The notes: generated from the letters alone by a model not told the origin. A stretch of DNA of 64,000 nt from Methanococcoides sp. AM1 (GCF_900774055.1 NZ_CAAGSW010000001.1:141797-205796); one strand, 5' to 3'. Shown: positions 9,894 to 19,855, counted from the stretch's first letter. Numbers and translations: made by a program.

Positions 9894-9982
9894 AATATCA
9901 TCTCCAATAAATGTATGTAGCTGACTAATGTTCCAAAGTTATTAATATTTTCCACCGGCTTCACTTTTCTGCCTGAGTACAC

Positions 9983-10516
9983 TTATTTCAGGACATCCAC
10001 AAGAGCAACGCGTTCCAGTACCAGCTCAGGGATCATTTCATCTCCCACAGCGGCAAGCTCATCCCCGGTGATGCAGAACTGTGAAACGATAGCATCCTTT
10101 TTGGAATCGGAATAATCCAGTACCGATGAAGGTCCCAGTGACCCGGAAAGACTTTCCACAGCGCTTTCTACTGAAGCAGTTTCCCCGATGACAATGAATA
10201 ACACATTCATCTGCCCTTCCGTAAGACCAATTGAAAAAGCTTCCCCGATCTGCCTCTTCCCGGAAGCGTAGCGCATAATCTCAACGCCAATATCCTTGGC
10301 CACATTTGTACCGTTGTCCATAGAACGCATGGCTTTTTTGATGGCACTGTCCACATGGCCCTTACCTGCGACCTTGTCTGCATTGATCCCCTGTATGATG
10401 ACATCATGTTCTGATGCCATTGTGGAGAGTCTCCCCAGATATGAGCGCAGATCATCAATGAAAAGTGAACCTTCTACAAGCCGGATATTCATAGGTGTAA
10501 GGGATGATATTTTCAT
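9983..10516 (-). CDS. cgi121: KEOPS complex subunit Cgi121
   Basis: 177 residues. The conserved RYASGKRQIGEAFSIGL segment near residues 105-121 and the following small-residue strand are typical of Cgi121, the KEOPS subunit that binds the tRNA 3' CCA end during t6A37 synthesis. Length fits archaeal homologues (about 150-180). Start ATG at 10516; a second ATG at 10492 is possible. Divergent from thrC. Together with the methylthiotransferase at 7501 it places two steps of A37 modification within 3 kb. Confidence 0.85.
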   Translation of the reverse strand: MKISSLTPMNIRLVEGSLFIDDLRSYLGRLSTMASEHDVIIQGINADKVAGKGHVDSAIKKAMRSMDNGTNVAKDIGVEIMRYASGKRQIGEAFSIGLTEGQMNVLFIVIGETASVESAVESLSGSLGPSSVLDYSDSKKDAIVSQFCITGDELAAVGDEMIPELVLERVALVDVLK

Positions 10517-10673
10517 TCAATAAGTATGACGGTCGGGACCACGAAATGAAAAGACCAGATCCCAAAGCTAAACGATTATTCCGCTTCTTTTATTTAGGTT
10601 GTCATTTATTAAACACATTATAATCAGACACTATAATGAGACCATTGATGCTCTTATTTTGAGGAGACCTTTG

Positions 10674-11882
10674 ATGTACCATCTGGAATGCATAGAATGC
10701 GGTCAAAAGTATACAAAGTCAGAAGTCATCTATACCTGCAAATGTGGCGGGTTGCTCGATGTTATCTATGACTATTCTGCTATTGAGATCGATATGCAAA
10801 AGCTCCGGGATGAAACACCATCTGTATGGAAATACAGGGTATTGTTGCCGATCGAGGCAAATCCTGTCAGCATCCAGGAAGGTGGCACACCACTTTACCG
10901 TTGCGATCGCCTTGCCAGGAAGATCGGGATCAAAGAACTGTACGTCAAACATGAAGGTCTGAATCCAAGCGGTTCTTTCAAAGACCGTGGGATGACGGTC
11001 GGAGTTTCAAAGGCGATCGAACTTGGGATGAAGACACTTGCATGTGCATCCACAGGAAACACATCTGCATCCCTTTCCACCTACGGTGCTAAGGCCGGTC
11101 TGCCTGTTATTGTATTGCTTCCGGAAGGTAAGGTAGCTCTTGGAAAGGTCGCACAGGCATTGATACATGGTGCAAAGGTCTTAAGCATCAGGGGAAATTT
11201 TGACGAGGCGGTGGTCCTTGTACGTCAGCTTTGTGATGAAGAGAAGATCTACCTGCTCAATTCTATTAATCCGTACAGGCTTGAAGGCCAGAAGACAATT
11301 GGTCATGAGATCATTGACCAGCTTGGTCTCAATGTTCCTGACAGGGTCGTTGTTCCGGTAGGTAATGCAGGAAATGTCGCTGCAATCTACAAAGGATTCA
11401 AGGAGTTCATGGAACTTGGGATCACAGACCGTGTCCCGAAAATGACAGGTATCCAGACCGAAGGAGCCTGCCCGGTCACAAAAGCATTCAAAATAGGTGC
11501 GGAAGAAATTGTTCCTGAAAAGAACCCGGAGACCATTGCAACGGCAATACGCATAGGTAACCCGGTCAATGCAAAGAAAGCTCTGAGGGCGATCTATGAG
11601 TCAGGTGGTAATTCAGAAGCAGTGTCAGACGAAGAGCTTGTACAGGCACAAAAGGATCTTGCACAGCTTGAAGGGATAGGTGTCGAACCTGCGAGTGCAA
11701 CTTCTGTGGCAGGACTTAAAAAACTTGTAGATACAGGCATTATTGGTCGTGATGAAACGGTCGTTTGTGTCACAACAGGTCATCTGCTAAAGGACCCTGA
11801 AGAAGTTATTAATATATCTACAGAACCAATTAAAGTGGATGCTAATATTGAAGCTGTCCGCAAGGCGGTTTTCTCCAAATAA
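10674..11882 (+). CDS. thrC: Threonine synthase
   Basis: 402 residues. This PLP enzyme converts O-phosphohomoserine to threonine. An N-terminal zinc-ribbon-like segment (CIEC...CKCGG) comes first, then the PLP lysine in NPSGSFKDRGMTVG, the phosphate loop VGNAGNVAAIYKGF, and the CVTTGHLLK C-terminal segment. The ORF is open for 25 more codons upstream, but GAGGAG lies 7 nt before ATG 10674, which fixes the start at MYHLECIECG. Next on the strand is leuS, 42 bp away, so co-transcription is likely. Confidence 0.93.
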   Translation: MYHLECIECGQKYTKSEVIYTCKCGGLLDVIYDYSAIEIDMQKLRDETPSVWKYRVLLPIEANPVSIQEGGTPLYRCDRLARKIGIKELYVKHEGLNPSGSFKDRGMTVGVSKAIELGMKTLACASTGNTSASLSTYGAKAGLPVIVLLPEGKVALGKVAQALIHGAKVLSIRGNFDEAVVLVRQLCDEEKIYLLNSINPYRLEGQKTIGHEIIDQLGLNVPDRVVVPVGNAGNVAAIYKGFKEFMELGITDRVPKMTGIQTEGACPVTKAFKIGAEEIVPEKNPETIATAIRIGNPVNAKKALRAIYESGGNSEAVSDEELVQAQKDLAQLEGIGVEPASATSVAGLKKLVDTGIIGRDETVVCVTTGHLLKDPEEVINISTEPIKVDANIEAVRKAVFSK

Positions 11883-11924
11883 CAAAATCTCCGGATTACA
11901 AAAATTGTTGGAACGGTGTTATTC

Positions 11925-14807
11925 ATGCAACAAGATTATATTTCACGTGATATCGAACAGAAATGGCAGAAAAAATGGAATGAGAGCGGCGTCTTTGAAG
12001 CTGAACCTGATGAACGCGAAAAGTTCTTCATAACCATTCCATACCCTTACCTGAACGGGAACCTGCATGCCGGACACACAAGAACATTCACCATCGGAGA
12101 TGTTGTTGCAAGGCACAAGAGGATGCACGGGTATAACGTCCTGTATCCAATGGGATTCCACGTAACAGGAACACCTATAGTCGGACTTGCCGAACTTATC
12201 CAGAACCAGGACCCTCAGACCATGAAGGTATATTCCCAGTTCCACGGCATACCAATGGAAACATTAACGGGACTTGATACCCCTGAAAAGATCGTGGAAT
12301 ACTTCAGTGTGGAAGCTGAGAAATCCATGCGATCAATAGGTTATTCCGTTGACTGGAGACGCAAGTTCACCACCACCGATCCAACTTACAAGAAGTTCAT
12401 TGAATGGCAATTCAACCTATTATACGAAAAGGACCTGATCGTAAAGGGTTCCCACCCTGTAAAATGGTGTCCTAATGACAACAACCCTGTGGAAGATCAC
12501 GATATTCTCCACGGTGAAGAGGCAACAATTATTGATTATACCCTTATCAAATTCAAGTACGATGATATCGTATTACCCTGTGCCACCCTCAGGCCTGAAA
12601 CAACCTTCGGTGTAACGAATCTCTGGATCAATCCTGACCTTGAACATGTCAAGATCAAGGTAACATTCGAAGGCATGGAAGAGTTCTGGGTCGTCAGCAA
12701 GGAAGCATACCACAAGCTCACTTTTACTGACAGGGAGATCGAGTTCATCGAAGATGTGGATGCAAAGTCACTTATCGGCATCAAAGTAAAGAACCCGCTT
12801 ACAGGAGCAGAGGTTATCACTCTTCCAGCATCTTTTGTAAAAGGTGAGAACGGAAGCGGTATTGTAATGAGTGTGCCATCACATGCACCTTATGATTATC
12901 TCGCTGTACGTGACCTTTACGACAAGGACCTCAGCGAATATGGTATTACAGAAGACCTTCGAGACATTAAGTTCATTTCACTTATCAAGGTCCCGGAGTT
13001 CGGGGAACTTCCAGCCATAGAAGCTGTGGAACAGTTCAACGTTAAGGACCAGAAAGACCCTAAAGCAGAGGAAGCAACAAAGATAGTCTATCGCCGTGAG
13101 TTCCATGGTGGTGTGCTTAAAGAGAACACCGGAAAGTATGCGGGAATGGCAGTCTCCAAGATCAAGGATGTACTTACAAGAGATCTTATCGAACAGGGAC
13201 TTGGAGAAGTCTTCTATGAGTTCAGCGAGCCTGTTGTATGTCGCTGTGGAACTCCCTGTGTTGTCAATATGGTCAAGGGACAGTGGTTCCTGAACTATTC
13301 TAGCCCGGAGTGGAAGGATAAGGTCTACCGTTGCATCGAGAATATGGACATCATCCCTGAGGAACTAAGGGTCGAGTTCAATAATAAGGTAGACTGGCTC
13401 AAGGACAAAGCATGCGCCAGGAAGAAAGGCCTTGGTACACTTTTGCCATTTGACAAGGACTGGCTTATCGAATCCCTGGGAGATTCCACCATCTACATGT
13501 CCTACTATATCATTGCCAAGTTCATAGCACAAGGCATTGAAACGCAGCAGTTAGTTCCTGCACTGTTCGACTATGTCCTTCTTGGAAAAGGAACTGTTGA
13601 AGATGCTGAGGCACAGAGTGGTGTCAGTTCAGATATCCTTGAACAGATCCGAAGTGATTTCGAATACTGGTATCCTGTTGACCTGAGATCATCAGGTAAA
13701 GATCTGATACCAAACCACCTGCTATTCTTCCTGTTCCACCATGTTGCACTCTTCGAGGAGGATAAATGGCCTCGTGCAATCGCTATCAACGGCTTTGTGT
13801 CACTAGAAGGAAAGAAGATGAGCAAGTCCAAGGGGCCTTTGCTTACCCTCAATGATGCAATAACCAATTATGGTGCAGACATATCCAGGATGTACATACT
13901 TTCAAGTGCTGAACAGATGCAGGATGCTGACTGGAAGAACAGCGGCATAGAATCTGCAAGAAAGCAGATCGACAGGTATTACAAGCTTGCAAAGGACATC
14001 ATCGAATCCGGTGCATCATCGGGCATTGGCAGTGATATGAAAGGTATCGACCGGTGGATGCTGAGCAGACTGCAACAACGCATCCATGAAACAAATGAAG
14101 CCCTGGATACCATAAAGACAAGAAATGCGTTGCAGAACTCTTTCTTCCTGCTGCTCAATGACCTGAAGTGGTATCAGAAGCGTGGTGGAAGCATACTTCT
14201 CTACGATATTCTTGAAACATGGGTACGCCTTATGGCACCGTTCACACCTCACGTCTGTGAAGAAATATGGGAAGCAATGGGCAAGAACAGCATGGTTTCT
14301 CTTGAAGCATATCCGGTGTATGATGAAACACTTGTCGACAACCGTGCTGAGTTTGCAGAAGAGCTGATCAGCAGCACACTATCAGATGTTGATGAGATCA
14401 TAAGGGTTACAAAGCTCACACCGCAGAAAGCGATCCTTTACACAGCACCGGAATGGAAAACAAAAGCCTTCAAGATAGCACTCTCAATGCAGAAGGAAGG
14501 CTCTCTTAACCCCGGTGTACTGATAAAGGGATTAATGAGCGACCCGGAAATGAGACGTTATGGAAAAGAAGTATCTAAATTTGCACAGAAACTTGTTGCA
14601 GACATAACATCCATGAGCGAGGATACGTTCAACACACTGGTAAACTTCGATCTTGATGAGAAGATCGCCCTTGAAGAGAACATCGATTTCTTTGAAAAGG
14701 AAATTGGGTGCCCGGTAGAAGTATATTCAGCTGACAATGTAGAATATGATCCCGAGAACAAAGCGAGGTTTGCTTTCCCATTAAGGCCGGCGATCTATCT
14801 GGAATAA
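11925..14807 (+). CDS. leuS: Leucyl-tRNA synthetase
   Basis: 960 residues, the archaeal/eukaryotic-type class I enzyme. The HIGH signature appears as GNLHAGHTRTF near residue 45 and KMSKS as GKKMSKSKGP near residue 630. The CP1 editing domain lies between (ETTFGVTNLWINP region), and an anticodon-binding domain forms the C-terminal third. The ATG at 11925, with GGTG 6 nt upstream, is preferred to the GTG at 11916. A bulged hairpin terminator begins immediately after the stop codon. Confidence 0.96.
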   Translation: MQQDYISRDIEQKWQKKWNESGVFEAEPDEREKFFITIPYPYLNGNLHAGHTRTFTIGDVVARHKRMHGYNVLYPMGFHVTGTPIVGLAELIQNQDPQTMKVYSQFHGIPMETLTGLDTPEKIVEYFSVEAEKSMRSIGYSVDWRRKFTTTDPTYKKFIEWQFNLLYEKDLIVKGSHPVKWCPNDNNPVEDHDILHGEEATIIDYTLIKFKYDDIVLPCATLRPETTFGVTNLWINPDLEHVKIKVTFEGMEEFWVVSKEAYHKLTFTDREIEFIEDVDAKSLIGIKVKNPLTGAEVITLPASFVKGENGSGIVMSVPSHAPYDYLAVRDLYDKDLSEYGITEDLRDIKFISLIKVPEFGELPAIEAVEQFNVKDQKDPKAEEATKIVYRREFHGGVLKENTGKYAGMAVSKIKDVLTRDLIEQGLGEVFYEFSEPVVCRCGTPCVVNMVKGQWFLNYSSPEWKDKVYRCIENMDIIPEELRVEFNNKVDWLKDKACARKKGLGTLLPFDKDWLIESLGDSTIYMSYYIIAKFIAQGIETQQLVPALFDYVLLGKGTVEDAEAQSGVSSDILEQIRSDFEYWYPVDLRSSGKDLIPNHLLFFLFHHVALFEEDKWPRAIAINGFVSLEGKKMSKSKGPLLTLNDAITNYGADISRMYILSSAEQMQDADWKNSGIESARKQIDRYYKLAKDIIESGASSGIGSDMKGIDRWMLSRLQQRIHETNEALDTIKTRNALQNSFFLLLNDLKWYQKRGGSILLYDILETWVRLMAPFTPHVCEEIWEAMGKNSMVSLEAYPVYDETLVDNRAEFAEELISSTLSDVDEIIRVTKLTPQKAILYTAPEWKTKAFKIALSMQKEGSLNPGVLIKGLMSDPEMRRYGKEVSKFAQKLVADITSMSEDTFNTLVNFDLDEKIALEENIDFFEKEIGCPVEVYSADNVEYDPENKARFAFPLRPAIYLE

Positions 14808-14842
14808 GGTGAAAGGGGCATCCCTTCACCACTATTAATTTT
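14808..14842 (+). terminator. Hairpin terminator after leuS
   Basis: GGTGAAAGGG / CCCTTCACC pair as 9 bp with one bulged A and a 4-nt loop, then a T-rich tail. It starts at the base after the leuS stop codon. Confidence 0.7.
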
Positions 14843-14870
14843 TAAAGAACGACTTTCAGAAAAGATTCAC

Positions 14871-15479
14871 TTAGATAAGAGTTATCTGTTTGGTCTTGGG
14901 TATAAGGCCGCTCAGATCAGACATATCCTTTGTTAGTGCAATGAGAACAGAACCTTTCAGTGCAATGAACTCGTCTGTGGATGAAGCTTTGTCCGCCTCA
15001 TATGCAGGATCCGTATCAGGGACCCGTATCCTTGTAATAGACCTTCGAAGATCGCGAATGTCCTTTCCGTTTGTCTCTTTGACAATTAAAAGAGAACGAC
15101 GATAATTCCTTATGTGAGAATCATTGATCCCCACCATCTTTAGCTCTTCCTTAAAGACAGGCCTCTCAAAGATGGAGGATAAGATGCAAACTGCTGCCGG
15201 AAAACGAGCGTCCGGATCAAGTGAATGAAGATGTTTGGCTAGCAGGGAATAAATATCATTTTCAAATGTTTCAGAACCTTCTACACACACATATATCTTT
15301 GATGGAGGTATTTCCACCTCATTGAGCTTGTGCATGTCCCTCAGTGCACGAAGATAACCTGTCAGAATAAGACGATGCTCATCAAAACCCTCTGCTTTCA
15401 GCTCCCTGCTGATCCCACTGATGGACAATTGCTTCTTTTGAAGTATTCTGCATATCTTCGCGTAAAGGTCTTCAGACAT
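14871..15479 (-). CDS. Conserved-looking archaeal protein, possible winged-helix N-terminus
   Basis: 202 residues, family not recognised. The first 60 residues (YAKICRILQKKQLSISGISRELKAEGF) read like a helix-turn-helix or winged-helix domain that would sense or bind nucleic acid. The rest is mixed alpha/beta with an Arg/Lys-rich stretch (RNYRRSLL, RDLRRSITRIRV) and no cysteine cluster or membrane helix. It stands alone between the leuS terminator and a 235-bp AT-rich intergenic region. A role as transcription factor is possible but unproven. Confidence 0.6.
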   Translation of the reverse strand: MSEDLYAKICRILQKKQLSISGISRELKAEGFDEHRLILTGYLRALRDMHKLNEVEIPPSKIYVCVEGSETFENDIYSLLAKHLHSLDPDARFPAAVCILSSIFERPVFKEELKMVGINDSHIRNYRRSLLIVKETNGKDIRDLRRSITRIRVPDTDPAYEADKASSTDEFIALKGSVLIALTKDMSDLSGLIPKTKQITLI

Positions 15480-15715
15480 AATATCTAATCAATATTGATA
15501 ACAAAGTTGGATAAATGTATCGGTCAATTAAAATGATGTGGAATTTCCAACAAAAGCATTCTATAACAACAAAAGATCCGGCTTGTAAACAACCTTGCCA
15601 CAACACATTTATTTAGTTAGAGTTGCATATGTACCAAAGCTAAGTTAACAATCGAACTGGATTTATTATCTATCATATTGTATTATCCCCCCTACGTACC
15701 TAATAAGAGGTATTA

Positions 15716-16228
15716 ATGATGCCCAAAAGGACTCGAATTATAAATGATCCCTCAGAACTAGTTCCCCTTCTCCAAACCTTTCAGTCAGGACAACATAAAC
15801 AGGTCTTCAATCTTCTTTTGGTTGAATGGATGACAAAAGGAGACCTGGAAGACAAAATGGGTTGTGATGTTTCTGAAAGTATCACAATATTGAAAGAATG
15901 TGGCTTGCTCGAAAGCCAGTGGCATATGCCAGAACCAGGTAAAAAACCTGAAAAAGAGTACCATTCATCTTATTCCAAAGTGCAGACAAATTTCCAGTGT
16001 TCTTTTGAAGACCTAAGTGAAATTATAATGCTCACATTCCACCCTTATGAAGAAATAAAAGATGTAATAGAGGAACTGGAAGAACTTGTGGAAAAAGGCA
16101 ATCACTCAATGAGCAGCTTGACACGTGCAATGAACAAGAGTCCAATTTATGTTCGTTCTCTGGCAAGAAGGTCACCTAAACTCACTGTTATGGGACAAAG
16201 ACTCAAGATCAATGAGGAAACTGAATGA
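15716..16228 (+). CDS. Winged-helix (ArsR/MarR-like) regulator
   Basis: 170 residues. Charged and helical throughout, with an N-terminal segment FNLLLVEWMTKGDLEDKMGCDVSESITILKECGLL that reads as a winged helix-turn-helix, and a C-terminal segment GNHSMSSLTRAMNKSPIYVRSLARRSPKL that reads as a second helix-turn-helix. GAGGT precedes the two adjacent ATGs at 15716 and 15719. The stop overlaps the next gene by 4 bp (ATGA), so the two regulators are translationally coupled. Target genes are unknown. The 235-bp upstream gap holds its promoter and no other ORF. Confidence 0.7.
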   Translation: MMPKRTRIINDPSELVPLLQTFQSGQHKQVFNLLLVEWMTKGDLEDKMGCDVSESITILKECGLLESQWHMPEPGKKPEKEYHSSYSKVQTNFQCSFEDLSEIIMLTFHPYEEIKDVIEELEELVEKGNHSMSSLTRAMNKSPIYVRSLARRSPKLTVMGQRLKINEETE

Positions 16229-17013
16229 TAGATATTCTCCAAAGCAAAAGCGGCATCACTAAATTTCAGATCCTGACAGAAGTTGCTGCTCATCAGCCTA
16301 ACGTTCGTCAAAAAGAAATTGCTGAAAAGATCGGTGTAACACCACAAGCAGTATCTGAATATATCAAGGAACTCACAGCTGAAGGTTTCATCTATTCAGA
16401 TGGAAGAGTAAGGTATCGGATCACGAAAAAGGGCGTGGAATGGGTACTGGAAAATGCCGCTGATATGAAACGCTATGCTAATTTTGTCATGAGCGATATA
16501 ATCAGCCATGTGTCTACATGGACAGCAATCGCAGATGAAGATATTGAAAAGGGGGAAAATGTATATCTTCAGATGAGAAACGGATTGCTTTATGTGAGCA
16601 AAAGTATTGAAACCGGTGCAACGGGCATGACCATATCTGCTGCTGAGAAAGGCGATGATGTAGGCGTCACCAACCTTTTAGGCATGATCGATCTTGAAAA
16701 TGCCAGTATTACTGTCTGCAAGGTTCCGCGTAGTGAACGTGGAGGATCACGCAATGTTGACCTGGAGAGGCTACAAAAGCTTGCCAGTTCAAAATCCTAC
16801 ATAGCAGTCATCGGCGTCGAATCTCTTGTTGCATTGAAGAAGATCAATATTACCCCGGATGTCATGTACGGAGCTAAAGAATCCGTTGTTGAAGCAGCTT
16901 TCCACGGATTATCATCTCTTGTGCTTGCTATTGATGAAGAAGTGCCCCAGATCATGAGCCGATTGGAAATGGAAAATCTGGATTACGAATTAGTTGACCT
17001 TACCCTGCCGTGA
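16225..17013 (+). CDS. MarR/Lrp-type winged-helix regulator with ligand domain
   Basis: 262 residues. A clear N-terminal winged helix (QPNVRQKEIAEKIGVTPQAVSEYIKELTAEGFIYSDGRVRYRITKKGVEWV, residues about 25-75, given here only as a landmark region) is followed by a roughly 170-residue alpha/beta domain with repeated small-residue strands that could bind a metabolite. The family is widespread in methanogens, but its ligand is unknown to me. It starts inside the stop of the preceding regulator (4-bp ATGA overlap), so the two products are made together and may act on the same target. Confidence 0.75.
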   Translation: MIDILQSKSGITKFQILTEVAAHQPNVRQKEIAEKIGVTPQAVSEYIKELTAEGFIYSDGRVRYRITKKGVEWVLENAADMKRYANFVMSDIISHVSTWTAIADEDIEKGENVYLQMRNGLLYVSKSIETGATGMTISAAEKGDDVGVTNLLGMIDLENASITVCKVPRSERGGSRNVDLERLQKLASSKSYIAVIGVESLVALKKINITPDVMYGAKESVVEAAFHGLSSLVLAIDEEVPQIMSRLEMENLDYELVDLTLP

Positions 17014-17051
17014 ACTGGCAACAGCAGGTTATGAATAGATAAGGGATCGAT

Positions 17052-17582
17052 ATGAAGATAATTGCTCTTTCTGATACCCACCTTATACGAGGGGGGATCC
17101 CACCCACATTCAAATGCCTTCTTGATGACTGCGACATAATAGCTCATGCAGGTGATTTTACAACAATGGAATGTTACCAGGCTTTTGCCGATACTGGCAA
17201 GCTAAAAGCAGTCCATGGAAATTCAGATGATAGCGAACTAAAAGAAATATTGCCTGAAAAGTTAGTGTTTAATGCCGATGGTGTCAAAATAGGTCTTGTA
17301 CATGAGGGAGCGCTATCAATTATGGATACCACCCCATTACGCTATCTTGCACTCGAGATGGAAGTGGATGTTTTGATATTTGGTCATATCCACAGGCCAC
17401 TGGTGGAAACAAGCGATGTCATACTTATCTGCCCGGGATCACCTACAAACCCCCGCATGTCTGATCCATCCATCGTAGAAATCAATGTTGATAATGGTAA
17501 AGTCTCTGCAGAGATAGTGGAGATAGAGGGACATTCATGTGGATTTATTGACTTTTCTCGTAAGCTTGAAACCATGAAGTAA
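17052..17582 (+). CDS. Metallophosphoesterase, YfcE/MJ0936 family
   Basis: 176 residues. The complete calcineurin-type metal signature is visible in order: SDTHL, HAGDFT, VHGNSDD, HEG and FGHIHRP. This small single-domain class hydrolyses phosphodiesters with Mn or Ni; the natural substrate is generally unknown. ATG at 17052 lies 38 bp after the regulator pair, so it may belong to the same transcript. Convergent with the small gene at 17603. Confidence 0.9.
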   Translation: MKIIALSDTHLIRGGIPPTFKCLLDDCDIIAHAGDFTTMECYQAFADTGKLKAVHGNSDDSELKEILPEKLVFNADGVKIGLVHEGALSIMDTTPLRYLALEMEVDVLIFGHIHRPLVETSDVILICPGSPTNPRMSDPSIVEINVDNGKVSAEIVEIEGHSCGFIDFSRKLETMK

Positions 17583-17602
17583 AAAGATACCAGAATTTCT
17601 TT

Positions 17603-17839
17603 TTATTCATCCGCTCCGTTAATAGTTTCGATCTTGAACATTGTACCAGTATCATGAAGACTTAAGTGGACCTTGTCACCAAAACTCAATATCTCATCAA
17701 GATCGACGTTGTTGCCCCACTCATAAACATAATCATATGCCCCCTGAATTGGTTTAAAACCCATTGACATCAATCTTCTATTGACATCTGAAGGACTGGC
17801 ACCATTACTGCTGAACCATATCAATAGGTATGTCTTCAT
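17603..17839 (-). CDS. Small hypothetical protein (78 aa)
   Basis: Family not recognised. I start it at the ATG at 17839 because GGGTGATAAC directly precedes it; the upstream ATG at 17860 would place that site inside the gene. The product begins MKTYLLIWFSSNGASP and has alternating hydrophobic residues, with no cysteine and no membrane helix. It could be a small alpha/beta adaptor. Coding is supported by the ribosome binding site and by its position between two annotated genes. Confidence 0.6.
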   Translation of the reverse strand: MKTYLLIWFSSNGASPSDVNRRLMSMGFKPIQGAYDYVYEWGNNVDLDEILSFGDKVHLSLHDTGTMFKIETINGADE

Positions 17840-17941
17840 GTTATCACCCAATAATAACAAAGATAGACTCCCTTATCATTTTTGTGGTTAAAAAAAGATA
17901 GCTACTGCACTTAATATGCAGTAACACTTATAAAATGCAGA

Positions 17942-18508
17942 TCAAACATCTTCTTTTAATGATCTCAAGGCTTCCTTTACTATTGAAGAATATTGTGTAC
18001 TATCAGCACCATAGTGCTCTTTTGCCTTGATGACATTTGGATCCATACTATCAAGATCTTTAATGCGTTCAAGTGTTCTTTTTGCAGTGTCTGCAACCCA
18101 TAGATCACGTGTAGCACCATCTACCAGGGAAATTGATTCCGGTCTGACAGATGTTAGTACAGTGCCTTCTGCTGTCGTGTAGGTACTTGGTTTCCCTACA
18201 ATGGCTACAAAAGCAGGTGTTTCACATTCCGCAAGGAACTGGGCTGCTTCGGGTTGATACTGCCCGGCATATATCATGAAAGATCCTGTAGGGTCAGACA
18301 CCCGGCCCCTCCAATATTCGGAATCGGTCCCAATATCTTCTTTTTCAATAAGTGTCCCTACAATAAAAAGACGATTTACTTTTGCACCGGTAGGGGTTAA
18401 CAGGTACTGTGGAGAATATTGATCGTCACCATCCTTGAATGTCAGATTGGATTCCCTGAACTCTTGTGCAAAAATGCGACGTGAAACTTCCCTTACATAT
18501 CCGGCCAT
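17942..18508 (-). CDS. RPA-associated OB-fold protein (first pair)
   Basis: 188 residues, the archaeal protein usually encoded next to RPA (COG3390 type). The core QYLLTPTGAKVNRLFIVGTLIEKEDIG...WRGRVSDPTGSF (landmark, residues about 32-80) is an OB-fold, and AGQYQPEAAQFLAECETPAFV is the family signature. It begins one base after the RPA gene stop, so the two are tightly coupled. It probably forms a complex with RPA on single-stranded DNA. A paralogue with a longer C-terminus lies at 31892. Confidence 0.85.
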   Translation of the reverse strand: MAGYVREVSRRIFAQEFRESNLTFKDGDDQYSPQYLLTPTGAKVNRLFIVGTLIEKEDIGTDSEYWRGRVSDPTGSFMIYAGQYQPEAAQFLAECETPAFVAIVGKPSTYTTAEGTVLTSVRPESISLVDGATRDLWVADTAKRTLERIKDLDSMDPNVIKAKEHYGADSTQYSSIVKEALRSLKEDV

Positions 18509-19771
18509 TTACAACACCTCCGCCTCTGAAATAAGTTCATCAATTGTTTCCGGGCTCAATTCCGCCTGCTCTTCGATAGAATCGACAAGGATATTACGGT
18601 CCATCTTGGAACCGGTGACAGTGAAATATTTTCCGAGAAGCTTAAGTTTCATCTGGTCAAGAACAACACCCTGATCAAGAGCATCTGCTGCCATTGAGAT
18701 TGCATCATCAAGGGTCATATTGGAAACCTGTTCTGCAAGTTCCCTCCTAAGGAGCGAATCCTGGGCAATGTTCCCATCATCAAGAACGGCTTTGATACGA
18801 AGGTCGTAAACACCATTTACCTTTCCATGTTCCATACATGCTCCTTTGGTCAATGCCCTGTTGCATGTAGGACAACGTTTTATCAGGCCTGATCCGGACT
18901 GAACATCCACCATTACACCACTAAAAGTAACAGAAGATGTGCCGATGTCCACGTCCTCATCAAGCTCTTCTATTGCACTGTTCTTGTTAAGAGTAACTTC
19001 AAATCGGTCATTCCATTCCTGAGCAACCACGTTGTTGAAAAGATAGCTTTTCTCTTCTTCGATATCCGGAAGACCAGCACTTGTCCACTTTATGAATTTG
19101 ATAGTGCCTGTTCCATCCCCTATCAGACCGACCTGAGATATGGATTCATGAGTATTGTCCCAGAGCTGTGATACCCTTACTTTAAGAGAGACCCACTTAC
19201 CATCTTCGGTAATATCAGCAACACTTACCATAGGTGCAGGCTGACCATCTGCCGGAGAAGACAGTGCAGTGGATACTACATCGATATCCTCAGAGATCTC
19301 TTCGATAACCGTGTTCTTGTTAAGTGTTATCTCGAACCTTCCGTTCCACTCATTGATGACAACATTGTTGAACTGGTAGCTTTTACCTTCCTGGACATCA
19401 GGGACATCATCGCGTGCCCACTTAATGAATTTGGTCGTTCCGGTATCATCGCCTAAAAGACCTACCTGAGATACGGATTCATGGGTGCTGTCCCAGAGCT
19501 GCACGACCTTTCCCCTGATGTTTACCCATTTACCACCCTCATTGACCTCATTGATCTTTACAAGAGGAGTTGATCCCTGACCTGTGAAAAAATCATTCCT
19601 GTCAATGTTGTATTCTTTCAGGAAATATGCTATAACGCTCCTGCGGGCTTCATCCAAAGGAACCTTGAACTTTGTGACAAGTTTGTCAAGTCTTTCGGTA
19701 ATATTCTCAATGGGTATATCTACACCAAGTTCCAAAAATCTATTCTTGATATTCTCTGCTGTCTTATCCAT
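18509..19771 (-). CDS. Replication factor A, two OB-folds plus zinc finger
   Basis: 420 residues, a single-stranded-DNA-binding RPA of the Methanosarcina RPA2/RPA3 type. After a helical N-terminus come two very similar OB-folds about 110 residues apart (each contains a KWV...QLWD.THES.SQVGL core and EWN.RFE.TLNKN), then a third region with a zinc finger, CPTCNRALTKGACMEHG, near residue 302. The near-duplicate OB-folds look like a recent internal duplication. TATA-like CTTTTATATAG lies about 70 bp upstream. Co-transcribed with the RPA-associated gene. Confidence 0.9.
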   Translation of the reverse strand: MDKTAENIKNRFLELGVDIPIENITERLDKLVTKFKVPLDEARRSVIAYFLKEYNIDRNDFFTGQGSTPLVKINEVNEGGKWVNIRGKVVQLWDSTHESVSQVGLLGDDTGTTKFIKWARDDVPDVQEGKSYQFNNVVINEWNGRFEITLNKNTVIEEISEDIDVVSTALSSPADGQPAPMVSVADITEDGKWVSLKVRVSQLWDNTHESISQVGLIGDGTGTIKFIKWTSAGLPDIEEEKSYLFNNVVAQEWNDRFEVTLNKNSAIEELDEDVDIGTSSVTFSGVMVDVQSGSGLIKRCPTCNRALTKGACMEHGKVNGVYDLRIKAVLDDGNIAQDSLLRRELAEQVSNMTLDDAISMAADALDQGVVLDQMKLKLLGKYFTVTGSKMDRNILVDSIEEQAELSPETIDELISEAEVL

Positions 19772-19855
19772 ATTAATTCCTCAAGCCTCTTGTTTGTATC
19801 TGATTTGAGAGGCAAGTTAAGTTATAACTCATAACTATATAAAAGTAAAGTTAGC

